Origin: Oscillospiraceae bacterium
GTDB lineage: Bacteria; Bacillota; Clostridia; Oscillospirales; Ruminococcaceae
Direction of reading: 5' to 3'
Assembly (NCBI GenBank): GCA_014799365.1
Contig: JAAVIF010000069.1
Span: 1-49,399 of the forward strand
DNA length: 49,399 nt
Below are positions 18,002-26,260 of the stretch, piece by piece. Position numbers and translations under genes: made by a program. Numbering within the stretch: the stretch's first letter is position 1; each line of letters opens with the position of its first letter. The notes beneath the pieces are model-generated. The model made no database searches. It saw nothing but the letters and a program-made list of their open reading frames with translations, and had not been told where the DNA came from.

Positions 18002-18504
18002 CATCAAATAGCGTGGCACTTATCAAAAAGGATCGTCTGCGTTATTCCAAAAACAAGCTTTCCTCAAATCTGACCTTGCTTGCGATTGTATTTAACGCTC
18101 TTTATTTCGTCAGTATTTATAAATCGGACGTAGGTTCATATTATTACAGCTATATTATAGGCATATCGGTGGTTTATAACCTTCTGTTTATGCTGATCGC
18201 GTTCCTTGCCTCCGAGGGCGTAAAAAGCTATAAGCTTAATTACAGCTATGTTTTGGCGGCATTGGGATTAGGGCAGATCGTTCGTATCTTTATACTGCCC
18301 ATAGACGCAAAAAATGCCGTTATCACTTTAAGTCAGGAATCTCAGCAAGTAATGCAGGACGGACAGTTTATGAGAGTTTGCATTTACCTTATCGCCTCTG
18401 CCGCTCTTTGCGTTATTGCAGGAATAACAGCTTTTATTAAGACGCGTACGTTGACAAGCTACGAAGCGGAGCTTGAACAAAAAGCAAAGGGAGCGAGCCA
18501 ATGA
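17998..18504 (+). CDS. Small four-helix membrane protein of the ABC operon (second)
   Basis: A 168-residue protein with about four hydrophobic helices and charged ends (N-terminal KKDRLRYSKNK, C-terminal EAELEQKAKG). No recognised domain. Both its start (ATGA with the preceding gene) and its end (ATGA with the ABC ATPase gene) overlap neighbours, so the three genes are tightly coupled. That arrangement suggests the products assemble with the ATPase or permeases. Confidence 0.65.
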   Translation: MTSNSVALIKKDRLRYSKNKLSSNLTLLAIVFNALYFVSIYKSDVGSYYYSYIIGISVVYNLLFMLIAFLASEGVKSYKLNYSYVLAALGLGQIVRIFILPIDAKNAVITLSQESQQVMQDGQFMRVCIYLIASAALCVIAGITAFIKTRTLTSYEAELEQKAKGASQ

Positions 18505-19559
18505 GTAATCTTAAATTACAGCATCTTGACAAAATATACGACAACAACGTTCAGGCGGTTTACGATTTTAACCTCGATATCAACGACGGCGAGCTGATCG
18601 TCCTTGTAGGGCCCTCCGGCTGCGGCAAGTCCACTACGCTTCGCATGGTCGCGGGCTTGGAGGATATTTCCGCTGGTAAGCTGATAATCGACGGCAAGGA
18701 CGTTACATCAATGCCGCCGAAGGATCGTGACATCGCAATGGTTTTCCAGAACTACGCGCTTTACGGTCATATGACGATTTACGAAAACATGGCGTTTTCG
18801 CTTAATCTGCGCAAGGAAAACAAAAACGAGATACACCAAAAGGTTTTGGCTGCGGCGGAAATATTGGGTCTTACAGACCAGCTCAACAAAAAGCCCAATC
18901 AGCTTTCCGGCGGTCAGCGTCAGAGAGTTGCCATGGGCCGTGCAATTGTGCGTACCCCTAAGGTGTTCCTTTTTGACGAACCCCTTTCCAACCTTGACGC
19001 CAAGCTCAGAGGCGCGACAAGACGTGAAATACTGCTGCTTCACAAAAGACTCAATGCCACAATGATCTATGTAACTCACGATCAGACAGAGGCGTTGACG
19101 CTTGCGGACAGAATAGTCTGCATGTCAATGGGCTACGTTCAGCAGATAGGTACTCCTCTGGAGCTGTACGATACACCCGCAAACCTTTTTGTGGCAGGAT
19201 TTATAGGACTTCCTCCGATGAACTTCTTTGATGTGGAGGTAAAGAACGGACAGGTTGTCTGCGATGGCTTCGCCGTAGATCTTACGGCAGAGGAAAAACA
19301 GACGCTTAAGGCTTATGAAAACAAAACCATTACTTTGGGCGTAAGACCCGAAAATATCGTCGAGGGCGGAAATATTACCGTAGACGTATTTTCCAATGAA
19401 AACCTGGGTCAGACCACCTTGGTAAACGGTGTGGTAAAGAATCACAAAATAACCTGCAAGTTCCGTGAATGGTGCAATTACAAGGCAGGCGACACGGTTA
19501 ATGTTTCCTTTACAAGAAAGCATTTCTTTGACAAGGAAACAACCAATGCCATTAGATAA
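18501..19559 (+). CDS. Sugar ABC transporter ATPase, MsmK/UgpC type
   Basis: A 352-residue ATPase of the MsmK/MalK group that energises CUT1 sugar importers. Walker A is GPSGCGKST (37-45), the ABC signature LSGGQ is at 135-139, Walker B is VFLFDE (155-160), and the H-loop is in YVTHDQTEA. A C-terminal regulatory/TOBE-like region follows from about residue 235. It is coupled by overlap to the small membrane protein upstream. A second MsmK-type gene lies at 32,120, so either could serve the single permease pair here. Confidence 0.94.
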   Translation: MSNLKLQHLDKIYDNNVQAVYDFNLDINDGELIVLVGPSGCGKSTTLRMVAGLEDISAGKLIIDGKDVTSMPPKDRDIAMVFQNYALYGHMTIYENMAFSLNLRKENKNEIHQKVLAAAEILGLTDQLNKKPNQLSGGQRQRVAMGRAIVRTPKVFLFDEPLSNLDAKLRGATRREILLLHKRLNATMIYVTHDQTEALTLADRIVCMSMGYVQQIGTPLELYDTPANLFVAGFIGLPPMNFFDVEVKNGQVVCDGFAVDLTAEEKQTLKAYENKTITLGVRPENIVEGGNITVDVFSNENLGQTTLVNGVVKNHKITCKFREWCNYKAGDTVNVSFTRKHFFDKETTNAIR

Positions 19560-19579
19560 GAAGAAGGAGAACAAAGCAT

Positions 19580-20158
19580 ATGAGTAAGAATAAAACGTCT
19601 GCCGCTCCAAGGAAAGGATTTAAGGAATTTATCCGCAAGTTTTTTGTTTCCTTGAAGCGCAGCCCGCAGAATATTGCAATGGTTGCTTTAGCCGCGGCGT
19701 TTCTTGTTTATTCCCTTAATTTGACCGCGATCTCAAATACCACCGCAAGAATAAACTCACCCAATATGGGACAGTGCGAATTTGCGGCAATGCTGTTTTC
19801 TATCCTTGCCTTTGTCTGCTTTCTCAGGTCGTTTCCGAAACGGCAGAAGCCGAACATGATAATGCTGGGACTGCTCTTTCTGATGCTGATCGGCCTGGTA
19901 TTTGTAGATTGTGTATACCTTACAAGAATAACTCAGGCAGTAATGCGTGCCGACAATCCCTTGGTAATAAATGTTGACACCGCATATGTCGCAATTGCAA
20001 ACAACACTATTGTGGCGCACATTGTGTGCGTGGCCATTTGCGCGGTTTTGGTAGCCACATTGCCTATTTACGGAAAGCTCTTGAAGAAAATAAACACCTC
20101 TATCGAGGTCGAAGGCAACGGAGACATGGAGGTTATAGACATTTCCGGCGAGGACTGA
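19580..20158 (+). CDS. Small four-helix membrane protein of the ABC operon (third)
   Basis: A 192-residue protein. A basic N-terminal segment (about residues 1-32, rich in Lys/Arg) is followed by about four hydrophobic helices and an acidic tail ending ISGED. No domain recognised. It follows the ABC ATPase by 20 bases with AAGAAGGAG before the ATG. Its stop codon shares one base with repeat copy d. Confidence 0.65.
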   Translation: MSKNKTSAAPRKGFKEFIRKFFVSLKRSPQNIAMVALAAAFLVYSLNLTAISNTTARINSPNMGQCEFAAMLFSILAFVCFLRSFPKRQKPNMIMLGLLFLMLIGLVFVDCVYLTRITQAVMRADNPLVINVDTAYVAIANNTIVAHIVCVAICAVLVATLPIYGKLLKKINTSIEVEGNGDMEVIDISGED

Positions 20159-20250
20159 TACTAATCCCTTTTTAAAATGCGGATTAGTGTTTCGGATGCA
20201 ATCCGATTTTAACCCTTGGGTATTACGTCAGATTAAAATCGGATTGGGAT
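20158..20250 (+). repeat. Two-hairpin repeat family, copy d
   Basis: Starts ATACTAATCCC on the last base of the preceding stop codon. Hairpin 1 closes with GGATTAGT. The hinge is GTTTCGGATGCAAT. Hairpin 2 pairs ATCCGATTTTAA with TTAAAATCGGAT, with the tip GGGTATTACGTCAG. Note that the hairpin-2 arm differs from the usual CCCTTTTTAAACT yet is fully paired. Confidence 0.8.
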
Positions 20251-20266
20251 GATAACTAATTAACGG

Positions 20267-20306
20267 AAGCAACATCTGTCATAAAAAGACTTGTGTTGCT
20301 TTCTTT
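20267..20306 (+). terminator. Possible terminator after the ABC operon
   Basis: AAGCAACA (20,267-20,274) pairs with TGTTGCTT (20,294-20,301), with an inner GTC/GAC pairing, and TCTTT follows. The loop is long, so it is a weak candidate. A TATAAT at 20,324-20,329 abuts the next start codon and is probably not a functional -10. Confidence 0.4.
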
Positions 20307-20329
20307 GTAATAGTATACAAAGGTATAAT

Positions 20330-20956
20330 ATGTCAAAAAAAAATAAAAAACAAAGCGAAAAAAAGGCGGCAGTCAACTATTACGATTTAAAAACAGACGC
20401 GGTAGACAGGCTGGTCAACGCGAAAAACGCGCCCAAGGTCTCCGATGAGGAGATAAGCAAATATACGCGCAGACACAAGCTGCGTATTCCCTCCTGGCTG
20501 AAAATAGTTTTTATAAAATTCTGGTTCAGCGGAGCGATTTGTTACTTTTTTCTTTGGGGCTTGGGAACGTACATTACTGGACTGGACTTAATGGCGGCAC
20601 TGGCGATAGGCCTGGGAGTTTCATGCGATCTGATGGTAAATCATATGCTGCACCATTATGAACCCGAAAAGGGCGCATATGACAAGTGGATGATGATTCC
20701 GTTCAGAAAATTCTGGACAATTTTCCTTAACGTCATTTATTCGACCGTGATACTGTTTTGTGTTATTCAGTTCTATAACGTTGTTAACACTCTGCTTGTG
20801 GGAAGCGCGGAAACCGCTGAAACGGTGGCCATAGGAGTTGAGCCGATTCTGTTCGGACTTCTGTATATGGGCTTCGATATGTTGTTCATAACGATAAAGA
20901 ACGGCTTGATAAAGGTGTTTAAGGACGCGGACGCAAAGGTTTCCGGCGGGAAGTAG
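20330..20956 (+). CDS. Membrane protein (fourth small membrane protein of the cluster)
   Basis: A 208-residue protein starting SKKNKKQSEKK after the initiator Met. About 70 charged cytoplasmic residues precede about four hydrophobic helices. A conserved-looking polar stretch NHMLHHYEPEKG lies between helices 2 and 3. I do not recognise the family. The ATG at 20,330 (with AAAGG upstream) is preferred over an in-frame ATG at 20,291, which would place 13 odd residues (CCFLCNS) ahead of the basic start. It precedes the polygalacturonase gene by 70 bases. Confidence 0.65.
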   Translation: MSKKNKKQSEKKAAVNYYDLKTDAVDRLVNAKNAPKVSDEEISKYTRRHKLRIPSWLKIVFIKFWFSGAICYFFLWGLGTYITGLDLMAALAIGLGVSCDLMVNHMLHHYEPEKGAYDKWMMIPFRKFWTIFLNVIYSTVILFCVIQFYNVVNTLLVGSAETAETVAIGVEPILFGLLYMGFDMLFITIKNGLIKVFKDADAKVSGGK

Positions 20957-21026
20957 CTTTTACAAATGTGCAATCATGTTATGGACATGAAAAAATGCTC
21001 CGCAAACAGGAAAGGAATTAACGAAA

Positions 21027-22568
21027 ATGATAAATATACTTTTTGTGGGCTCTGTTTCCGCCTGCTTTGAATTGGAAAACCGTTCGGCATACTATAACGA
21101 TACCGAATATAAGGTCAGCCTGGACGGCAAGGAGCTGTTTTCGGCACGCACCAACGTTTTTTCACTGTTCGGCCTTAAGCCCGACAGAGAATACACGCTT
21201 GAGGCAAGCGGTCACGGAATAGTAAAATTTACTACCGCAAAGGAGACCTGCGCTGTAAACGTTAAGGACTTCGGCGCGGTGGGCGACGGAGAACATGACG
21301 ACACCATAAGCATTCAGACTGCGATAAACTGTCTCCCCTGCGGCGGAAGACTGTATTTCCCCGAGGGAAGGTACAGTACCGCTCCCCTTAATTTAAAAAG
21401 TCATATCGTTATCGAGCTTTCCGAAAAAGCGGTTTTGCTCGGTGTGACCGATACCGAACGCTATCCCGTTATACCCGGCGCGCTTACCGATATTGAAAGC
21501 GGCGAGCTGATTCAGTTAGGCACATGGGAGGGCAATTCCGTTCCAATGCACCAAGCCCTTTTGTTTGCCGAATACGCCGAGGATATCCGGATAGTTGGCA
21601 AGGGTACGATAGACGGCAACGCGCAAAACAGCGAATGGTGGGTCAATGTTAAGGAGCGCGAGACAGGAAGGCCGAGGCTTTTATTTACCAACCGCTGCAA
21701 AAATATTGTTTTACACGGAGTTACCGTTCAGAATGCGGCTTCATGGCAGCTTCACCCATATTTCTCTCAAGACTTAAGCTTTTTGGACGTTTCGGTAAAC
21801 GCGCCAAAGGACAGCCCCAACACCGACGCGCTTGACCCCGAGGCCTGCGATAACGTTAATATTATCGGCTGCAAATTCAGCGTAGGCGACGACTGCATAG
21901 CCATTAAATCGGGCAAGATCGAGCTGGGTAAAATGTATAAGACCCCCGCTAATCATCATACGATCAGAAACTGCTTAATGCAGTTCGGTCACGGCGCGAT
22001 CACCTTGGGCAGCGAAATGGCGGGAGGCGTCAAAAATCTTACCGTAAACCGCTGCATCTTCAATCACACCGACAGAGGACTGCGCATAAAGACCCGCCGC
22101 GGCAGAGGAAAGGACGCGGTTATTGACGGGGTACTGTTTGAAAATATCAAAATGGACGGCGTTTTGACACCTATTGTTATAAATATGTGGTACAACTGCT
22201 GCGATCCTGACCGTTATTCCGAATACAATACCACAAGAGAAAAGCTGCCTGTTGACGACAGAACACCTTATCTCGGCAAGTTCACCTTCAGGGATATGAT
22301 TTGCGAAAACTGTCAGGTCGCCGCCTGCTACTGCGACGGACTTCCCGAGCAGCCTATCGAGGAAATCACGGTGGAGAATATAAAGTTCACCTACGATGAA
22401 AACGCTAAGGAAGGCGTTCCCGCTATGAGGAACAACGCTGAAAAAATGTGCAGGGCGGGAATGTATTTCGATAACGTTAAAAAGCTTGTTGTTAAAAATA
22501 TTGATATAAGCGGAAACGAAGGCGCAAATCTTATTGTAAGCCATGTGGACACTCTTGTAAAGGAATAA
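21027..22568 (+). CDS. Polygalacturonase (glycoside hydrolase family 28)
   Basis: A 513-residue GH28 enzyme that hydrolyses alpha-1,4 bonds of polygalacturonate or oligogalacturonides. An N-terminal beta domain (about 1-75) precedes the parallel beta-helix, which opens VKDFGAVGDGEHDDT. All catalytic motifs are present: NTD (265-267), DD (288-289), GHG (321-323) and RIK (353-355). The extra N-terminal domain resembles exo-acting relatives. No signal peptide is visible, so action in the cytoplasm on imported oligomers is likely. AGGAAAGGA precedes the ATG. Its stop overlaps the next start (TAATG). Confidence 0.93.
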   Translation: MINILFVGSVSACFELENRSAYYNDTEYKVSLDGKELFSARTNVFSLFGLKPDREYTLEASGHGIVKFTTAKETCAVNVKDFGAVGDGEHDDTISIQTAINCLPCGGRLYFPEGRYSTAPLNLKSHIVIELSEKAVLLGVTDTERYPVIPGALTDIESGELIQLGTWEGNSVPMHQALLFAEYAEDIRIVGKGTIDGNAQNSEWWVNVKERETGRPRLLFTNRCKNIVLHGVTVQNAASWQLHPYFSQDLSFLDVSVNAPKDSPNTDALDPEACDNVNIIGCKFSVGDDCIAIKSGKIELGKMYKTPANHHTIRNCLMQFGHGAITLGSEMAGGVKNLTVNRCIFNHTDRGLRIKTRRGRGKDAVIDGVLFENIKMDGVLTPIVINMWYNCCDPDRYSEYNTTREKLPVDDRTPYLGKFTFRDMICENCQVAACYCDGLPEQPIEEITVENIKFTYDENAKEGVPAMRNNAEKMCRAGMYFDNVKKLVVKNIDISGNEGANLIVSHVDTLVKE

Positions 22569-23419
22569 TGAGAAAGAGTAAAAGGGCGGCGGCTCTTATT
22601 TTGGCACTGCTTGTTTTAACAGGCTGCGGCGGCAGACTTGACGAATCCGCCCTCGGAGATTTCGACCTGATCTCCGAATATATGAAAACTCATGCGGAGG
22701 CAATTATTACGGATACAACAAAAATATTTGAATGTGACGCCCGGGCGATAAGCGGGAACGCAAACGCCGAGCAAATAACGAATCTGTATCTTGAATCCTT
22801 TGCAGCCGGAAAGGAAAATGGGTATGTTCCCGTTTTGGTTTTCCTTGATGATATTCTTGAAAGAGAAATAAACTTGTTCTTTGAAGATAAAGACAGGGAA
22901 TCGTATTTACAAGAAACGTTATCTTCCGAGAGAACGGACGGAAAAGGGCTGCTTGACAAACGTTATTCCGAATTGGAGGAGTATTTTGGCGAGGAGCTGT
23001 TAATAAATGACGCCGAGCTTGATACTATGCTTTCATTGTACGGAAATTCGGTCGGCGGAAAGCTTTTGCCGTCAACCGATCACTATGACGGGGAAATGTA
23101 TCTGGTAAAAGTGCCTGCCGATAATCCCTTTGAAGTCTTTGCTTGGCTGCCCTTTGGCGGCTGGAATGAATGTCCCGGCACAAATGAAATGATTTCAATA
23201 TGCGAATATTGGTACAAAGAATACGGTGCCGTTCCCGCGGCAATAACCCGCGATACTTTGACATTTTATTTAAGCGATCCCGTTTCCGATAAAGCGGCAG
23301 CGGTAAAGGCGGCCAAAGAGCAATGCGCTTTTTCAAGCGAGGTGCTTGGAATGGGCGGTATAAGCTCCTATGTGCTAATGACCTTGAACAGTAATGTCTG
23401 GACTTTTTGGTGGGACTAA
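22568..23419 (+). CDS. Lipoprotein of unknown function
   Basis: A 283-residue protein whose signal peptide ends in the lipobox VLTGC around residue 20, so it should be anchored outside the membrane. The mature part is acidic, with no recognised domain. Translation is coupled to the polygalacturonase gene through a TAATG junction. A lipoprotein inside an otherwise cytoplasmic enzyme operon could help in substrate capture, but nothing in the sequence proves that. Its stop codon overlaps repeat copy e by one base. Confidence 0.7.
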   Translation: MRKSKRAAALILALLVLTGCGGRLDESALGDFDLISEYMKTHAEAIITDTTKIFECDARAISGNANAEQITNLYLESFAAGKENGYVPVLVFLDDILEREINLFFEDKDRESYLQETLSSERTDGKGLLDKRYSELEEYFGEELLINDAELDTMLSLYGNSVGGKLLPSTDHYDGEMYLVKVPADNPFEVFAWLPFGGWNECPGTNEMISICEYWYKEYGAVPAAITRDTLTFYLSDPVSDKAAAVKAAKEQCAFSSEVLGMGGISSYVLMTLNSNVWTFWWD

Positions 23420-23511
23420 TACTAATCCCTTTTAAAACTGTTGGATTAGTGTTTAGGGTGCAACCCTTTTTAAACTATGAATTTTTCCATAGTTTAAAAA
23501 GGGATTGGTAT
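23419..23511 (+). repeat. Two-hairpin repeat family, copy e
   Basis: Starts ATACTAATCCC on the last base of the lipoprotein stop codon. It carries hinge ATTAGTGTTTAGGGTGCAA and hairpin 2 AAACTATG/CATAGTTT with the tip AATTTTTC, and ends GGGATTGGTAT. It is nearly identical to copy g at 39,858. Confidence 0.85.
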
Positions 23512-23512
23512 A

Positions 23513-23674
23513 AGAACATGTTCCAATAGGATTGGCGCGCGTCTTTCCGGCGAAATTTTCCGTGCTCTTCGTCAGAAAATCTTGAAATACGTCAAGTATT
23601 CCTGCGCTTTTCTTCCTTGATCACGAAAAATTTCGCTCGAGAATCCGCACACCCCTCCTATTAGAACAAGTTCT
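23513..23674. repeat. Second inverted-repeat family, long copy
   Basis: The ends AGAACATGTTCCAATAGGA and TCCTATTAGAACAAGTTCT are imperfect inverted repeats. An inner pair, GCGAAATTTTCCGTG and CACGAAAAATTTCGC, forms another stem. The element abuts repeat copy e directly. A shorter relative lies at 36,094. It resembles a small non-autonomous mobile or palindromic intergenic element, with no coding capacity. It lies between the lipoprotein and GH105 genes. Confidence 0.75.
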
Positions 23675-23704
23675 CAAAAAACAAAAAATGAGAGGGCAAC
23701 AACA

Positions 23705-24841
23705 ATGTACGACCGTATAGACAATTATATTGAAAAGCTTTTAAACAACTCCACCCCCGATGCGCCTCTGTGGAATATCGAGAGCATAAGAATGGGGAAA
23801 AAGCCCCACTGGAATTACATTGACGGCTGTATGATAACCGCGCTTATCTGTGCCAGTGAGATAACGGGAGAAAAGAAATACTTTGATTTTGCCGAAAGCT
23901 TTATTGATTACTACGTTAAAGAGGACGGCTCGATTTTGGGCTACTCTATGGAAAAATACAACCTTGACGATATAAACGAGGGCAGGGTATTATTTGATCT
24001 GTACGAAAAAACAGGCAAGGAAAAGTACAAAAAAGCGATCTTCCTTTTGCGTGAGCAGTTAAAAAATCAGCCCCGCACCGTTACGGAAAATTTCTGGCAC
24101 AAGCAGATATATCCCAATCAGATATGGCTTGACGGCTTATATATGGCGCAGGTGTTTTATGTAAGATTCCAGAAGGAATTCGGCGGCAAGGATTATTCCG
24201 ATACGTTAGCGCAGTTCAAAAATGTACACAAATATATGCTCGACAAGGATAAAAAGCTGTACTATCACGGAATGGACTGCTCCAAAACAGCCTTTTGGGC
24301 AGATAAGGAAACGGGCTGCTCGAAAAATTTCTGGCTCAGAGCAATGGGTTGGTTCTGCGTCGCAATGATCGATATTATAGACTATATCGACGATGAGGAA
24401 GCCAAAAAGGAGCTTTGCGGTATCTTTGCCGAAACGATAGAGGGTGTTTCGCAGTACGCCGATTCCGAAACGGGAATGTTTTACCAGGTTATCGACTGCG
24501 GCGGAAGAGAGGGCAATTATCTTGAAACCAGCGGCAGCAGCATGATCGCTTATGCCATGATGAAGGGCGCAAGGTTAGGAGTTATCGATAAAAAATATTC
24601 CGATATGGGCAAAAAAGCCTTTGACGGAATTTGTCAGAAATATTTAACTATAAATGAGGACGGCGATTTGAATTTGGGCGGCATATGTCTTGTTGCGGGC
24701 TTGGGTCCCGAGGATAACCGCCGCCGCGACGGAAGCTATGAGTACTATATTTCAGAGCCTGTTGTGGAAAACGACGCAAAGGGCGTTGCGCCTTTTGTGC
24801 TTTGCTACACGGAAGTAAAAAGAATGATAGGCCGCTCATAA
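23705..24841 (+). CDS. Unsaturated rhamnogalacturonyl/galacturonyl hydrolase (GH105)
   Basis: A 378-residue GH105 enzyme, which hydrates and removes the 4,5-unsaturated uronic acid left at the non-reducing end by pectin lyases. The (alpha/alpha)6-barrel signatures are present: HWNYIDGCMIT near residue 36, YNLDDINEG with Asp 88/89, and IWLDGLYMAQ with Asp 143. These match the two key aspartates of Bacillus YteR (D88, D143). No signal peptide, so cytoplasmic. The product feeds KduI and KduD encoded downstream. Confidence 0.92.
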   Translation: MYDRIDNYIEKLLNNSTPDAPLWNIESIRMGKKPHWNYIDGCMITALICASEITGEKKYFDFAESFIDYYVKEDGSILGYSMEKYNLDDINEGRVLFDLYEKTGKEKYKKAIFLLREQLKNQPRTVTENFWHKQIYPNQIWLDGLYMAQVFYVRFQKEFGGKDYSDTLAQFKNVHKYMLDKDKKLYYHGMDCSKTAFWADKETGCSKNFWLRAMGWFCVAMIDIIDYIDDEEAKKELCGIFAETIEGVSQYADSETGMFYQVIDCGGREGNYLETSGSSMIAYAMMKGARLGVIDKKYSDMGKKAFDGICQKYLTINEDGDLNLGGICLVAGLGPEDNRRRDGSYEYYISEPVVENDAKGVAPFVLCYTEVKRMIGRS

Positions 24842-24856
24842 AAGGAAAAAATAAAT

Positions 24857-26260
24857 ATGAAAAATATCAAGATAGCCTATATCGGCGGCGGCTCGAAGGC
24901 GTGGGCAAGAGTTTTTATGACCGATCTGGCACTTGCCGAGGGGCTTGGCGGAGAGATCGCGCTTTACGATATTGACTTGCCCGCCGCGGAGCTGAATCAA
25001 AAGATCGGCGGCAGAATAAACGAGGATAAAAACACAATTTCCCGGTGGGATTACAAGGTATACGAGGATATAGGCGGCGCGCTGGACGGAGCGGATTTTG
25101 TGGCATGCTCCATTTTGCCGGGTACCTTCGACGAAATGGAAAGCGATGTACATATGCCGGAGGAATACGGAATTTATCAGTCGGTGGGCGATACGGTGGG
25201 ACCGGGCGGAGTACTCCGCGCGATGCGCACCGTGCCTATCTATGAGGGATTCGCCCGTGAGATAAAGGCTCATTGTCCCAACGCGTGGGTGATCAATCTG
25301 ACCAATCCCATGACCGCCTGCACCAAAACGCTTTTTGATGTTTTTCCCGGGATAAAGGCTTTCGGCTGCTGTCATGAGGTGTTTCACGCACAGGAATTTT
25401 TGTGCTGCGCAGCCAAGGAAATTTTAGGCGTTGAACGTCCCCACCGAAAGGAAATACATATAGACGCCTGCGGAGTAAATCATTTTACATGGATAACCGA
25501 AGCAAAATACAACGGGCATGACATGCTTAAAATACTTCCCGAATTTATTGATAAATTTTATGATAAAGGGTATTGCGAACGTTTGGGTACTGCTCCCGAT
25601 GATTTCGGGGACGATCCGTTTCTTTACGGAAACAAGGTGAAAATGGATCTCTTTAACCGTTTCGGAGTACTTGCGGCGGCGGGCGACAGACACCTTGTGG
25701 AATTCATGAACAATTCGCAGTACATTAAGGATAAGGAAGCTGTGGAAAGCTGGCTTTATCACCTGACGACCGTTTCCTACCGCAAAAAGGACAGGATAAA
25801 TAAGATCGAGCAGTCAAAGCGCATTGCGGCGGGGGAAGAAAAAATAGAGGTAAAAAAGAGCGACGAAGAGGTGGTGGAGCTGATGAAGGCTCTGTTGGGG
25901 CTTATCCCGCCCACCGTTTCAAACGCCAATGTTATAAACGCGGGACAAATGCCCGATATGCCTTTAGGCTCGGTGGTGGAAACCAACTGCGTATTTTCCT
26001 TGGACAGCGTTAAGCCGATCACCGCAAAGCCGCTTCCGCAAAACGTAAGCGCGCTGGTGCTGAGAAACGCCTTGAACATAGAGAACACTTATTACGGAAT
26101 AAAACACCGTGATGCCAAAGAAATATTCGAGGCTTTTATGAATCAGCCCTTGTGTTCGAATCTCACACTTGCCGACGGCAGGGAAATGTTTAACCGCATG
26201 GTTGACAATACAAGCAACTATCTGAAAGAATACTATTCCTTGGAGAAGCTTAAGGTATGA
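24857..26260 (+). CDS. GH4 family alpha-galacturonidase-like enzyme (LplD type)
   Basis: A 467-residue family GH4 enzyme. It needs NAD and a divalent metal and works by redox-assisted elimination. The nucleotide-binding start is KIAYIGGGSKAWARVF. The metal-site motifs are NLTNPMTACTK, AFGCCHEVFH and GVNHFTWITEA. In Bacillus subtilis the related LplD is an alpha-galacturonidase, and the surrounding uronate genes support cleavage of digalacturonate to galacturonate. It ends in an ATGA overlap with the AEC carrier gene, suggesting coupled translation. Confidence 0.88.
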   Translation: MKNIKIAYIGGGSKAWARVFMTDLALAEGLGGEIALYDIDLPAAELNQKIGGRINEDKNTISRWDYKVYEDIGGALDGADFVACSILPGTFDEMESDVHMPEEYGIYQSVGDTVGPGGVLRAMRTVPIYEGFAREIKAHCPNAWVINLTNPMTACTKTLFDVFPGIKAFGCCHEVFHAQEFLCCAAKEILGVERPHRKEIHIDACGVNHFTWITEAKYNGHDMLKILPEFIDKFYDKGYCERLGTAPDDFGDDPFLYGNKVKMDLFNRFGVLAAAGDRHLVEFMNNSQYIKDKEAVESWLYHLTTVSYRKKDRINKIEQSKRIAAGEEKIEVKKSDEEVVELMKALLGLIPPTVSNANVINAGQMPDMPLGSVVETNCVFSLDSVKPITAKPLPQNVSALVLRNALNIENTYYGIKHRDAKEIFEAFMNQPLCSNLTLADGREMFNRMVDNTSNYLKEYYSLEKLKV

